Assembly (NCBI RefSeq): GCF_004919085.1
Contig: NZ_STGL01000003.1
Location: forward strand, 372,001 to 436,000
Source of the DNA: Nocardioides sp. GY 10127
GTDB taxonomy: Bacteria; Actinomycetota; Actinomycetes; Propionibacteriales; Nocardioidaceae
DNA: 64,000 bases
Reading direction: 5' to 3'
The position numbers and the translations under genes were made by a program. Below the pieces are notes generated by a model, which saw only the letters and a program-made list of their open reading frames with translations, searched no databases and was not told the origin of the DNA. Below, in pieces: positions 27,883 through 35,880 of this stretch; positions within the stretch are counted from its first letter, which is position 1, and each line of letters begins with the position of its first letter.

Positions 27883-29337
27883 ATGCAGACGACGCGCCGG
27901 CACCCCACCACCGGGCTGCTGGCGCGCCTCGACGACGCCCGGCGAGCGGCCGCGGTGGCCGAGGTCGAGATCGTCCTCGCCACGCTCGAGTGGGCCCACG
28001 CCCACCCCGAGGAGTCGCTGGGCGACCCCCGCCACGCGGCGGTCTCCGGCACGTCGGGGCCCTCGGCCGGCTACGCCGCGGACTCGCCCGCGTACCTCCA
28101 CGGCGACCGGGCCCTCGAGCTCGGTGGGCCGGGCTGCCCCGCCGTCACCGAGGCCGCCGTCGTCGAGTGGGCCGCCGCGCTGGGCACGACCACCGAGGCC
28201 GGCCGCCGGTTCGTCGGTGACGTCCTCGAGACCCACCACCGGCTCCCCCGCGCCTGGGCCGCCCTCACCCAGGCCGCTGACCCCGAGCAGGGTGACACCG
28301 CGGTGCCGTGGTGGAAGGTCCGGCGGCTGGCGCAGGCCACCAAGCACCTCCCGCTGGCGGGCGCGGCGTTCGTGGACGCGCAGGTCGCCGCCGTCGGGGG
28401 CCGCGTCGGCCCCGCGCAGCTGGACCGGCTCGTGGCCGAGGCACTGGTCCGCTTCGACCCGGAGACCGCGGAGGAGCAGGCGCTGGCCGCCGCCGAGGAC
28501 AGGCACGTCACCATCGGCGCCCAGAGCGGGGCCGGGCTCCGGATGGTCGACCACACCGGCACCGCCGTGGTCGAGGCCGTGCTCGACGCGACCGACGCGG
28601 CCGACCTCGAGGCGGCGGTCAGCACCGTGGCCGCCGAGCTCGCCGCGCTCGGCTCCCGGGAGTCCCTGCCCGCCCGGCGTGCCGCCGCCCTGGGCGAGAT
28701 CGCCCGCCGCCAGCTCCAGGGCGCCGGCGAGCCCAGGACCCGCCGCGACCTCACGGTGTACGTCCACGTCTCCGAGGACGCCGTCCGGGCGGCCGCCGAC
28801 CCGACCACCGACCCGACCACCGACGTGTCGGACCACCCCGTCGGCGAGCCGACGGAGAACCCGCTCGTCCGCGTGGAGTCCACCCCGGGCACGCTGACCA
28901 GCCTCGGCGGCGGGTTCACGACGCTGGAGGTGCTGGCCCGCTGGGTCACCGAGTCGGTGGCCGACACCCGGATCACGGTCAGACCCGTGATCGACCAGCG
29001 GGTCGAGCGCCACACCGAGGCGTACGAGTTCCCTGACCGGCTGGCCGAGCAGGTCCGCCTCCGCGAGGCCACCTGCGTCTTCCCCCACTGCCGGCGCGCG
29101 GCCCGGCGCTGCGACACCGACCACGTCGTCCCGCACGCCCGCGGGGGCCCGACGTCGACGGACAACGCAGCGCCGCTGTGCCGCACCCACCACCGCGCCA
29201 AGACCCACCTCGGCTGGGCCTACCACCGCGCCCCCGAGGGGCCGGCCGAGCAGGGCCGGCCCGACTGGCTGTGGACCAGCCCGCACGGGCGGACGTACCT
29301 GCGCACCCCGCAGGGCACGAGGTCAGCAGGCGGCTGA
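27883..29337 (+). CDS. DUF222-HNH endonuclease domain protein
   Basis: 484 residues from ATG 27883. A long helical DUF222 region (LARLDDARRAAAVAEVEIVLATLEWA, AALGTTTEAGRRFVGDVLETHHRLP) is followed by the HNH module CVFPHCRRAARRCDTDHVVPHARGGPT and NAAPLCRTHHRAKTH, with zinc-binding cysteines and the DH...N...H nuclease residues intact. This family is present in many copies in actinobacterial chromosomes and its biological role is unclear; it is sometimes linked to repeats or mobile DNA. A duplicated 12-bp stretch encodes ADPTTDPTTD. A relatively AT-rich 60 bp precedes the start. The gene overlaps the convergent LCP gene by 15 bp. Confidence 0.88.
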   Translation: MQTTRRHPTTGLLARLDDARRAAAVAEVEIVLATLEWAHAHPEESLGDPRHAAVSGTSGPSAGYAADSPAYLHGDRALELGGPGCPAVTEAAVVEWAAALGTTTEAGRRFVGDVLETHHRLPRAWAALTQAADPEQGDTAVPWWKVRRLAQATKHLPLAGAAFVDAQVAAVGGRVGPAQLDRLVAEALVRFDPETAEEQALAAAEDRHVTIGAQSGAGLRMVDHTGTAVVEAVLDATDAADLEAAVSTVAAELAALGSRESLPARRAAALGEIARRQLQGAGEPRTRRDLTVYVHVSEDAVRAAADPTTDPTTDVSDHPVGEPTENPLVRVESTPGTLTSLGGGFTTLEVLARWVTESVADTRITVRPVIDQRVERHTEAYEFPDRLAEQVRLREATCVFPHCRRAARRCDTDHVVPHARGGPTSTDNAAPLCRTHHRAKTHLGWAYHRAPEGPAEQGRPDWLWTSPHGRTYLRTPQGTRSAGG

Positions 29338-30783
29338 CAGGTCCCCGGCGGAGTTGGCGGCGTAGCCGGTGGAGAGCGAGCCGAGGGAGCCGCCGGTGAC
29401 GGTGCCCGAGGAGTTCTTGCGCGAGGCGCTGCCGCGCGGGGCGGAGGCGGTGCCCTCGGCCTTGTCGATGGCGGCGGCCACCTTCTCGTGCACCAGGTCG
29501 ATGTCCGGGTCGGCGGTGTTGATCATCGGCGGCACCAGGGAGAGCGTGGAGACCTTCTGCGTGCGCGCCTCCACCGCGAGCTGCACGAAGGTGCTCAGCT
29601 CGGAGGCCGGGACGTCGGTGGAGACCAGCTGCGAGGAAGCCGAGGCGATCTCGGTGAAGTTGGTGAGCATCGTCTCCGGGCTGACCTGCTGGAGCAGCGC
29701 GTTCATCACGCACTTCTGCCGCGCCATCCGCGAGTAGTCGTCGGAGTCGTCGCGGGCCCGGGCGTACCAGAGCGTCTGGAAGCCGTCGAGGTGCTGCTCG
29801 CCGGGCTCGATGTAGTCGTAGACGTCCGAGCCGAGGCCGCCGATCGGGATGGCCTGGCGGACGTCGATGTCGATCCCGCCCACGGCGTCCACGAGCGAGG
29901 TGAACCCGTGCAGGTTCACCATCGCCCAGTAGTTGATCTGCAGGCCCGTGATCCCCTCGACGGCCATGATCGTGGCGTCGAGGCCGGGGGTGTCGCTGTC
30001 GCCGAACAGGTCGGCGTGGTCCTCCGCCCAGGTGGAGACGCCGTTGAGGTAGTCGGCGTCGAAGCCGTCGGGGAACTGCTCGGCCATCACCGAGCCGGCC
30101 ACGAACGGGAAGTTCTCCATGTTCCGGGGCAGCGAGATGAGCACGGTGCGCCCGGTGACGGCGTCGATGGACGCCACCGTCATGGAGTCGGGGCGCATGC
30201 CCCAGCGCCCGGCACCGGAGTCGCCACCCAGCAGCAGGACGTTGAAGCGCCCGTCGTGGGCCCCCGAGACGTCCGAGGAACCGAACATCGTGATCATCAG
30301 GTTCCGCTGGACCCCCGCGAGGTGCGCACCGAACAGCAGGGCCCCGGCCAGGGAGAAGCAGAGGACGCCGTTCACGCCGATCACCGCGCGGCGGTGGGCG
30401 AGCCCCAGCGTCAGCGGCTGGCCGAGGCGCCAGGCGTCGACCATGAGGCCGAACCACCCGATGGCCCCGGCGAGGAGCACGACCCGGGCGAGGAGCAGCA
30501 CCGTCGGGCTGGTCACCCAGTCGAGGACGAACGCGGGGTGGACGAGCGCCGCGACCCCCGCCACCAGCACCAGCGACCACAGGGCTGCCCAGGCGCCGAT
30601 CGCGACCCGGCCGACGCGTCGGTCGCCCGCGACCAGCTGGGCGGAGCCGGGGACGACGAGGGTCATCGCCATGAGCGAGAGGGCGCGCCGGAACCGGACC
30701 CGCGCCGCGCGTTCTGCTGCGCTGCGACGGAACGTCTCGACCGACCCGGGGGAAGGAACGGGTGGCATGGACGGAAGTATCAC
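29323..30783 (-). CDS. LytR-CpsA-Psr (LCP) family protein
   Basis: Up to 486 residues (GTG 30783; ATG at 30766-30768 is an alternative). Several membrane segments fill the first 160 residues (SLMAMTLVVPGSAQLVAG, AIGAWAALWSLVLVAGVAALV, VLLLARVVLLAGAIGWFGLMV, VNGVLCFSLAGALLFGAHLAG), more than the single anchor of most LCP proteins. The LCP domain follows: RFNVLLLGGDSGAGRWGMRPDSMTVASID, ISLPRNMENFPF, LVDAVGGIDIDV and LWYARARDDSDDYSRMARQ. It transfers undecaprenyl-linked glycopolymers onto peptidoglycan. The C-terminus ends in a Ser/Gly-rich tail with a final Cys. It would act on polymers such as the galactan encoded nearby. Confidence 0.9.
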   Translation of the reverse strand: MILPSMPPVPSPGSVETFRRSAAERAARVRFRRALSLMAMTLVVPGSAQLVAGDRRVGRVAIGAWAALWSLVLVAGVAALVHPAFVLDWVTSPTVLLLARVVLLAGAIGWFGLMVDAWRLGQPLTLGLAHRRAVIGVNGVLCFSLAGALLFGAHLAGVQRNLMITMFGSSDVSGAHDGRFNVLLLGGDSGAGRWGMRPDSMTVASIDAVTGRTVLISLPRNMENFPFVAGSVMAEQFPDGFDADYLNGVSTWAEDHADLFGDSDTPGLDATIMAVEGITGLQINYWAMVNLHGFTSLVDAVGGIDIDVRQAIPIGGLGSDVYDYIEPGEQHLDGFQTLWYARARDDSDDYSRMARQKCVMNALLQQVSPETMLTNFTEIASASSQLVSTDVPASELSTFVQLAVEARTQKVSTLSLVPPMINTADPDIDLVHEKVAAAIDKAEGTASAPRGSASRKNSSGTVTGGSLGSLSTGYAANSAGDLSAAC

Positions 30784-30885
30784 CAGTCCCAGCAGTCACA
30801 CAGGTGCAGGCGCGCCGGGGTGTCGCGCCCCGATGCCCCGCTCCCGCCCGGCAGGGCGAGCCAGCTCACCCCCGGGGGTGGGGCC

Positions 30886-31419
30886 TCAGGCCCGGCCGGC
30901 CTCGATCTCGCGCTTGCGCGCCAGCCGGTGGGCCCGGCGGATCTCGGCCTCCCGGTACCGCCGTCGCTCCTCGTCGGTCTCGGGCACGAGGGGAGGCACG
31001 GGGCGCGGGGCCCCCTCGGCGTCCACCGCCACGAACACGAAGTACGCGGACGCCACGTGCAGAGCCGGCGCCTGCGGGTCGTTCCAGGGCGCCGCCTCGA
31101 CCCGCACCCCGATCTCCATCGAGGAGCGGCCGGCCCAGTTCACCGAGGCCGTGGTCCGCACGATGTCGCCCACGTGCACCGGCTCCAGGAACACCATCTC
31201 GTCCAGGGCGGCCGTCACCGACGGCCCGCCCGAGTGCCGCTGGGCCGCGGCCCCGGCGGTCGAGTCGGCGAGCTTCACGACCTCGCCGCCGTGGATGTTG
31301 CCCAGCAGGTTGGCCTGCGCCGTCGACATCAGCACCGCCAGCGAGACGCTGCCGTAGGACGGCGGGCGGCCCTGCCCCTCTGCGGCCGGGGTGTCGGGGC
31401 GGAGTGGCTCGTCAGGCAT
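30886..31419 (-). CDS. Acyl-CoA thioesterase (hotdog fold)
   Basis: 177 residues from ATG 31417-31419. One hotdog domain of the YciA/acyl-CoA hydrolase type: VLMSTAQANLLGNIHGGEVVKLADSTAGAAAQRHSGG, MVFLEPVHVGDIVRTTASVNW, SMEIGVRVEA and ASAYFVFVAVDAEG. A charged helical tail (DEERRRYREAEIRRAHRLARKREI) is typical of this group. It hydrolyses acyl-CoA to free acid and CoA; chain length is not predictable. Only 23 bp separate its start from that of the divergent LCP gene, so at least one transcript must have a very short leader. A 14-bp palindrome lies just after its stop (30867-30880). Confidence 0.9.
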   Translation of the reverse strand: MPDEPLRPDTPAAEGQGRPPSYGSVSLAVLMSTAQANLLGNIHGGEVVKLADSTAGAAAQRHSGGPSVTAALDEMVFLEPVHVGDIVRTTASVNWAGRSSMEIGVRVEAAPWNDPQAPALHVASAYFVFVAVDAEGAPRPVPPLVPETDEERRRYREAEIRRAHRLARKREIEAGRA

Positions 31420-31442
31420 GGGCGCACGGTAACTTCCCTGTC

Positions 31443-32720
31443 ATGGCTCAGCGTCCCACCGGTGGTGGCTCCGACTCCTCCGACGGCGAGGACCCCCTCG
31501 GCTTCGACTGGCTCTACGGCCGCGACGGCGCCCCCGGCGACCCCGACGAGACCCGCGTGATGAACGTCCAGCCGCGGGACCCGGCGCCGCGCCCGGCCGC
31601 CCAGGACCCCGGCGCCCAGAACCCCGCCGCGCACAACCCCGCCGCGCAGGCACCCCGGCCGCAGGACGAGCCGCCCGTCCGCCTCGCCCCGACGCCGCGC
31701 GAGCCCCGCCGCTCCGGCGGCGCCGGCGGCTCGGGTGGGTCCCGCGGCACCGTGCACGGCCGCCGCCGCTTCCGCCCCCGGTACCTGCTGATCCCGCTGG
31801 TGCTCTGGCTGGCGTTCCTGGTCGGCACCCCGATCTACGCGTGGACCAAGGCGGACGAGGTGGCCTTCTCCCCCACCGCCTCCAAGCTCGACGACCAGCC
31901 CGGCACCACCTACCTGCTCGTCGGCAGCGACTCGCGCGCCGGCCTCACGGCCGAGCAGCGCAAGGAGTACGGCACCGGCAACGCCTCCGGCCAGCGCACC
32001 GACACGATCATGCTGCTGCACACCGGCTCGGGGCCGAACCTGCTCATGTCGATCCCCCGCGACTCGCTGGTCGACGTGCCCGGCTACGGCACGACCAAGA
32101 TCAACGCGGCCTACGCCTACGGCGGCGCGAAGCTGCTGGTCAAGACGATCCAGCAGAACACCGGCATCAAGATCGACCAGTACGTGGAGATCGGCCTCGG
32201 CGGGCTCGTCAACGTCGTCGACGCCGTCGGCGGCATCGAGATCTGCCCCGAGCAGAACATGGTCGACAAGCTCGCCAACCTGGACATCAAGAAGGGCTGC
32301 CAGGAGGTCGACGGCACCACCGCGCTGGCCTACGCCCGCTCGCGGCACGTCTCCGGCCTCGGCGACATCGACCGCGCCAAGCACCAGCGCGAGGTCGTCT
32401 CCGCGGTCGGCGCGAAGGTGCTCTCGCCGTGGACCTTCATCAACCCGGTGCGCTACTGGAAGCTCAACATGGCGGTCACCCAGACCTTCACGTTCGGCGA
32501 CGGCATGCACTGGTGGAACGCCGGCCTGTGGGCCATGGCGATGACGAGCGTGAACGGGGACGACGGCCTCACCTGCGGCGTCCCGATCTCCGACCTCGCC
32601 GTGCACTGGGACCCCGAGCGCAGCACCGAGATGTTCCAGGCGATCATCGACGACGACACCGAGTCGATCGGCGACGACCTGTGCACCGCGAGCGGCCTCG
32701 AGGGCAACGACGGCAACTGA
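31443..32720 (+). CDS. LytR-CpsA-Psr (LCP) family protein
   Basis: 425 residues from ATG 31443. A disordered cytoplasmic tail of about 110 residues is rich in Pro/Ala/Asn (AQNPAAHNPAAQ) and ends in a basic stretch. It is followed by one membrane anchor (LLIPLVLWLAFLVGTPIYAW, about 115-134) and a complete LCP domain: TTYLLVGSDSRAGL, QRTDTIMLLHT, MSIPRDSLVDVPGYGTTKINAAYAYGG, VNVVDAVGGIEIC, and ALAYARSRHVSGLGDIDRAKHQREV with the phosphate-binding Arg residues. It is a classic cell-wall glycopolymer ligase. Second LCP gene within 2 kb, suggesting different polymers or growth conditions. Converges on the sigma factor gene, with two hairpins between. Confidence 0.93.
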   Translation: MAQRPTGGGSDSSDGEDPLGFDWLYGRDGAPGDPDETRVMNVQPRDPAPRPAAQDPGAQNPAAHNPAAQAPRPQDEPPVRLAPTPREPRRSGGAGGSGGSRGTVHGRRRFRPRYLLIPLVLWLAFLVGTPIYAWTKADEVAFSPTASKLDDQPGTTYLLVGSDSRAGLTAEQRKEYGTGNASGQRTDTIMLLHTGSGPNLLMSIPRDSLVDVPGYGTTKINAAYAYGGAKLLVKTIQQNTGIKIDQYVEIGLGGLVNVVDAVGGIEICPEQNMVDKLANLDIKKGCQEVDGTTALAYARSRHVSGLGDIDRAKHQREVVSAVGAKVLSPWTFINPVRYWKLNMAVTQTFTFGDGMHWWNAGLWAMAMTSVNGDDGLTCGVPISDLAVHWDPERSTEMFQAIIDDDTESIGDDLCTASGLEGNDGN

Positions 32721-32727
32721 GCCGGAA

Positions 32728-32748
32728 CCGGCGCGGCCAGCGCGCCGG
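32728..32748 (+). terminator. Hairpin after the LCP gene
   Basis: CCGGCGCG (32728-32735) and CGCGCCGG (32741-32748), perfect 8-bp stem with a 5-nt loop, starting 8 bp after the LCP stop. Confidence 0.55.
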
Positions 32749-32760
32749 GGAGGAAACGCA

Positions 32761-32780
32761 GGCGCCGCTCAGGCGGCGCC
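32761..32780. terminator. Hairpin overlapping the sigma factor stop
   Basis: GGCGCCGC (32761-32768) and GCGGCGCC (32773-32780), perfect 8-bp stem with a 4-nt loop that includes the sigma gene stop codon; probably serves termination of both convergent genes. Confidence 0.5.
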
Positions 32781-33620
32781 CGTGCGGTCCATCTCGGCGC
32801 GCAGCCGCCGCAGGATGCCCGAGAGCAGCCGGGAGACCTGCTCCTGGCTGACGCCGAGCACCGCACCGATGTCGGCCTGGGTGCGGCCCTCGAAGAACCG
32901 CATGCTCACGATGGCCCGCTCGCGCGGGTCGAGCACGCCGATCGCGGCCGCCAGGGCCATGCGGGCGTCCGCGTGGTCGAAGCCGGGGTCGGGCTCGCCG
33001 AGGGTGCTGGACGCCGGGCTGTCGTCCCCGTCGCCGAGCGGCTCGTCCAGGGAGTCGGTGCGGAAGCAGCCGGCCACGCCACGGGCCGCGCGCACGTCGT
33101 CCGCTGCGACGCCGAGGAGCTCCGCGACCTCCGCTTCGGAGGGCGTGCGGCCCAGCCGCTGGAGCAGCTCGGCCTCGGCCGCGGGAAGTCGCACGACCAG
33201 CTCCTGGAGCGAGCGCGGGGGCCGCACGGTCCAGCCGGTGTCGCGGAAGCCGCGGCGCAGCTCGCCGAGGATGGTGGGCACGGCGTAGCCGACGAAGTCG
33301 TGGCCGCGCGTGGGGTCGTAGCCATGGACGGCCTTGACCAGGCCGAGGTAGGCCACCTGCTGCAGGTCCTCGTCGGCGATGCCGCGGCCGCGGTAGCGCC
33401 GGGCGAGCTCGCCCGCGAGCGGCAGGTGCAGCTCGACCACGGCCTTCTCGTAGGTCTCGCGGTCCTCCGGCGCGACGGCCCGTGCGCGGAGCAGGAGCCG
33501 GGCCGTGCGCAACTGGCGGCGCGCGGCAGCCGAGGCGCGCACGCGGGCGTCTCCGCCTGCCACACCGACCACCGCTTCCGACGCGTCGACAGGGACGACG
33601 CCGACCACGGCGCGGTCCAT
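32769..33620 (-). CDS. SigB/SigF-type alternative RNA polymerase sigma factor
   Basis: 283 residues from ATG 33618-33620. Regions 2-4 are present and region 1.1 is absent, as in stress/sporulation group 3 sigma factors. Region 2: LARRYRGRGIADEDLQQVAYLGLVKAVHGYDPTRGHDFVGYAVPTILGELRRGFRD. Region 3: WTVRPPRSLQELVVRLPAAEAELLQRLGRTPSEAEVAELLGV. Region 4: DPRERAIVSMRFFEGRTQADIGAVLGVSQEQVSRLLSGILRRLR. The N-terminal 40 residues are less conserved. No anti-sigma or antagonist gene is adjacent, unlike many sigF operons, so control must come from elsewhere. A perfect dyad lies 65 bp upstream. Dps, a typical member of such regulons, is the next gene on this strand. Confidence 0.9.
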   Translation of the reverse strand: MDRAVVGVVPVDASEAVVGVAGGDARVRASAAARRQLRTARLLLRARAVAPEDRETYEKAVVELHLPLAGELARRYRGRGIADEDLQQVAYLGLVKAVHGYDPTRGHDFVGYAVPTILGELRRGFRDTGWTVRPPRSLQELVVRLPAAEAELLQRLGRTPSEAEVAELLGVAADDVRAARGVAGCFRTDSLDEPLGDGDDSPASSTLGEPDPGFDHADARMALAAAIGVLDPRERAIVSMRFFEGRTQADIGAVLGVSQEQVSRLLSGILRRLRAEMDRTGAA

Positions 33621-33684
33621 CTCGCGTCGATCGTGGCAGAAGAGCGGACTCCCCCGCAGCAGTCTTCGACGATTGGCGGACGAC

Positions 33685-33706
33685 GGGGATGAATTACGTC
33701 ATCCCC
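33685..33706. promoter_or_regulatory. 8-bp inverted repeat upstream of the sigma factor gene
   Basis: GGGGATGA (33685-33692) and TCATCCCC (33699-33706) flank the 6-bp ATTACG spacer, 65 bp upstream of the sigma gene start. It resembles an operator rather than a terminator because of the AT-rich centre and lack of an adjacent gene end. Confidence 0.45.
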
Positions 33707-33741
33707 CAGATGCGGCAGATGCGGCGCCCCACGGCACGAGA

Positions 33742-33776
33742 ACGGCGGCCGGCCCCCTCACGGGGCCGACCGCCGT
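33742..33776 (-). terminator. Long dps terminator hairpin
   Basis: Positions 33742-33756 pair with 33762-33776 in 14 of 15 positions with a 5-nt loop. It lies about 80 bp after the dps stop, beyond a tandem repeat, and upstream of the sigma factor gene on the same strand. Confidence 0.65.
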
Positions 33777-33785
33777 CGCGGTGCC

Positions 33786-33850
33786 GGATCGGTCGAGCTG
33801 GATCGGTCGAGCGGGATCGGTCGAGCCGGCTCGGTCGAGCCGGCTCGTCC
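33786..33850. repeat. 14-bp tandem repeats after dps
   Basis: Four full units (GGATCGGTCGAGCT, then variants ending CG or CC and GGCTCGGTCGAGCC) plus a partial fifth, in the 3' untranslated region of dps just before its terminator. Non-coding, copy number probably variable. Confidence 0.75.
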
Positions 33851-33857
33851 GGGTGGC

Positions 33858-34403
33858 TCAGACGGAGGCCGCGGCGTCCTTCTCGGAGGTCGCGTCCTCG
33901 GTGGCCAGACGACCGCCCTTGTCCTCCAGGTGCGCGCGCACGAACCAGTGGAACAGCTCGAGCTGCTCGGTCTGGGCGATGAACATGTCCTGGGTGACCA
34001 GGTCGAGGTCGTCGAGCTCCTTGAGCCCGGCGCGGTAGCTGGTGATGACGCCCTGGTAGACGAGGTCCAGCGCGGCGAGGTGCTCCTGCGTGCCGGCGCG
34101 GCCCAGGGAGTAGTCGTCCCAGTCGCGGGCCCCGACGATCGAGCCGGGGGTGCCCTGCGGCGAGCCGCCGAGGGTCGCGATGCGCTCGGCCAGGTCGTCG
34201 GCGAAGCCGCGGACGGCCTCGACCTGCGGGTCGATCATCTCGTGGACGGCGATGAAGTGGGGCCCCACCACGTTCCAGTGGATGTGCTTGAGCGTGAGGT
34301 GGAGGTCGTTGCAGGCGTGGAGCCGACCCTGGAGCAGCTCGACGACGCGCTCGGCGTCCGCCGGGTCGAGGCCGGGTGCGGTGTAGTGGAGTGCGGTAGC
34401 CAT
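33858..34403 (-). CDS. dps: Dps family DNA-binding ferritin-like protein
   Basis: 181 residues from ATG 34401-34403 (GGAGAG ribosome site). The ferritin-like four-helix bundle is clear: LHLTLKHIHWNVVGPHFIAVHEMIDPQVEAVRGFADDLAERIATLGG contains the inter-subunit ferroxidase His, Asp and Glu residues. DLDLVTQDMFIAQTEQLELFHWFVRAHLED forms the last helix. The protein oxidises and stores iron using H2O2 and forms a dodecamer that protects DNA. The C-terminal tail (GGRLATEDATSEKDAAASV) is short and not very basic. Single-gene unit with its own terminator. A palindrome (34440-34451) sits 37 bp upstream. Control by the neighbouring sigma factor is plausible but unproven. Confidence 0.93.
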   Translation of the reverse strand: MATALHYTAPGLDPADAERVVELLQGRLHACNDLHLTLKHIHWNVVGPHFIAVHEMIDPQVEAVRGFADDLAERIATLGGSPQGTPGSIVGARDWDDYSLGRAGTQEHLAALDLVYQGVITSYRAGLKELDDLDLVTQDMFIAQTEQLELFHWFVRAHLEDKGGRLATEDATSEKDAAASV

Positions 34404-34439
34404 GTCTCTCCAGTGCCCCGTCGGCGCGGCGGTGATCCC

Positions 34440-34451
34440 ACCCGGCCGGGT
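34440..34451. promoter_or_regulatory. Palindrome upstream of dps
   Basis: ACCCGGCCGGGT, a perfect 12-bp palindrome 37 bp before the dps start. In such GC-rich DNA this could arise by chance; the location makes an operator possible. Nothing else was seen in the 246-bp gap 34404-34649. Confidence 0.3.
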
Positions 34452-34649
34452 GAACGGCGCTGGGGACGAGGGGATGGGGACGAGGAGCTGATCCGCCCGG
34501 GCGGCGCCGGCCCGAGGGGGGAGGGGGCAGGGCGCCGCCCGGGGCGGAGGGACGACCGGCCACCCGGGACTGGGGTGGGGGACGAGGGGAACCGGTCGAG
34601 GGGGCCGTACCCGACGACGTCGGCGACATGCGCCGCCGCCGGGAGCGGT

Positions 34650-35837
34650 CTAGACCGACCGGCCGCCCAGGACGAGGGTGCGGGCGGCGTCGGCCAGCCG
34701 GGCGCCGACCGCCTCCAACGGCCCCCGGCGGCCGCTCAGCGCCAGGAACGCCCCCAGGACCAGCAGGAGCAGGGCCTGGTCGAGCCAGGCCCGGACCCCG
34801 GCGCCCACGCCGACCACGTCGGTGAGCACCACGTGCAGCGTGTACCCGCTCAGCGTCGCCGCGCCCGCCCCGCACACCACGCCCGCGGCCCGGTGCCAGC
34901 CGGGGCCCAGCCGGAGCAGCCCGCGCTCGGCGAGGAGGCAGCCGGCGAGCACCGCCACCGAGCTCGCCATCGTGGCCAGCAGGTCGGGGGGCGTGCTCGC
35001 GTGCGGGGCGAGCACGAGGAGCCAGGCCCACGAGCCGTCGGCCGGCGTCTGGCCGGCCAGGCCGGGGTCGACGAGCAGCCGCAGCACCTGCGCCGGGTCG
35101 CCCTGGCCCAGCGGCGCGTCGGCGGCGAGCGCGTTCAGCACGGACGGCAGCGCCATCACCCGGTGCGCCACCGCGGTGACCAGCCAGGCGACGAGCACGC
35201 CGCCGATCGCCCAGGCCGCGAGCACGCGGGTGCGGACCCGGGCCAGGTCGCAGCGGCCCAGCGCCATGCCGAGGAGCAGGTAGGCCAGCCACGCCAGGAC
35301 CGGGTAGTAGCCGGTCACGAGCAGCTCCGAGACGAGCCTGCCCGGCGTCGCGAGCATCCCCGGCTCGGGGCTGCTCCACCCCCTCGCGGGCAGGTGCGGC
35401 CGCAGCAGCTGGAGCAGCACCGGCCCGACCAGCACCCAGGCGGCGGCGAGCAGGCCGAGCGTCCTGGCGCGCAGGGGCAGCAGCAGCGCCCCCAGCGAGA
35501 GCAGCAGCGCGTAGTCGACCAGGATGACCGCGATCCCGGAGTCCAGCGCGCCCAGCAGCAGCCCCACGAACGCGAGCAGGACGCAGCGGGCGACCACGCC
35601 CGCCGCGCTCGCCGCCCACGCGCGGCCGTGGGGCGGCCGGTCGCGGCCGGAGACCAGCGCCAGGCTCACGCCGGCCAGCACCGCGAACAGCGCCGAGGCA
35701 CGTCCGGCGCACCACCAGCCGACGTCCGTGAGCGTCCCGTCGTCGGCGCGGACGCCGACCAGGTGGGTGGCCATCATGGCCAGCAGCGCCACCAGCCGGG
35801 CGGCGTCGACGCCGAGCAGGCGCGGGGCGGAGGCCAC
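34650..35837 (-). CDS. Polytopic membrane protein, heparan-alpha-glucosaminide acetyltransferase/DUF418-like
   Basis: 395 residues from 35837. It opens with RLLGVDAARLVALLAMMATHLV, the D-x2-R-G/L-x-A motif found at the start of acyltransferase-3/DUF1624 and DUF418 membrane proteins. About ten hydrophobic segments follow (ALFAVLAGVSLALVSGR, VVARCVLLAFVGLLLGALDSGIAVILVDYALLLSLGALLLPL, YYPVLAWLAYLLLGMALGR, ASSVAVLAGCLLAERGLLRLGP, GYTLHVVLTDVVGVGA). Such proteins are thought to acylate extracytoplasmic glycans or lipids. It follows purE on the same strand by 43 bp. Substrate not known and assignment by overall pattern only. Confidence 0.72.
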   Translation of the reverse strand: MASAPRLLGVDAARLVALLAMMATHLVGVRADDGTLTDVGWWCAGRASALFAVLAGVSLALVSGRDRPPHGRAWAASAAGVVARCVLLAFVGLLLGALDSGIAVILVDYALLLSLGALLLPLRARTLGLLAAAWVLVGPVLLQLLRPHLPARGWSSPEPGMLATPGRLVSELLVTGYYPVLAWLAYLLLGMALGRCDLARVRTRVLAAWAIGGVLVAWLVTAVAHRVMALPSVLNALAADAPLGQGDPAQVLRLLVDPGLAGQTPADGSWAWLLVLAPHASTPPDLLATMASSVAVLAGCLLAERGLLRLGPGWHRAAGVVCGAGAATLSGYTLHVVLTDVVGVGAGVRAWLDQALLLLVLGAFLALSGRRGPLEAVGARLADAARTLVLGGRSV

Positions 35838-35880
35838 GGCAGCGTCCCCGTCCCGGAGCCGGACCCGCGCCCTCAGGCCC

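Noticed and set aside
27883-29337. DUF222-HNH gene as part of a mobile element
   Set aside because: No terminal repeats, integrase or reverse transcriptase nearby; the family is common in actinobacterial chromosomes.
30867-30880. CACCCCCGGGGGTG as a terminator
   Set aside because: Perfect palindrome without a loop; as RNA it can form only a short stem, and the region is G/C-run rich, so chance is likely.
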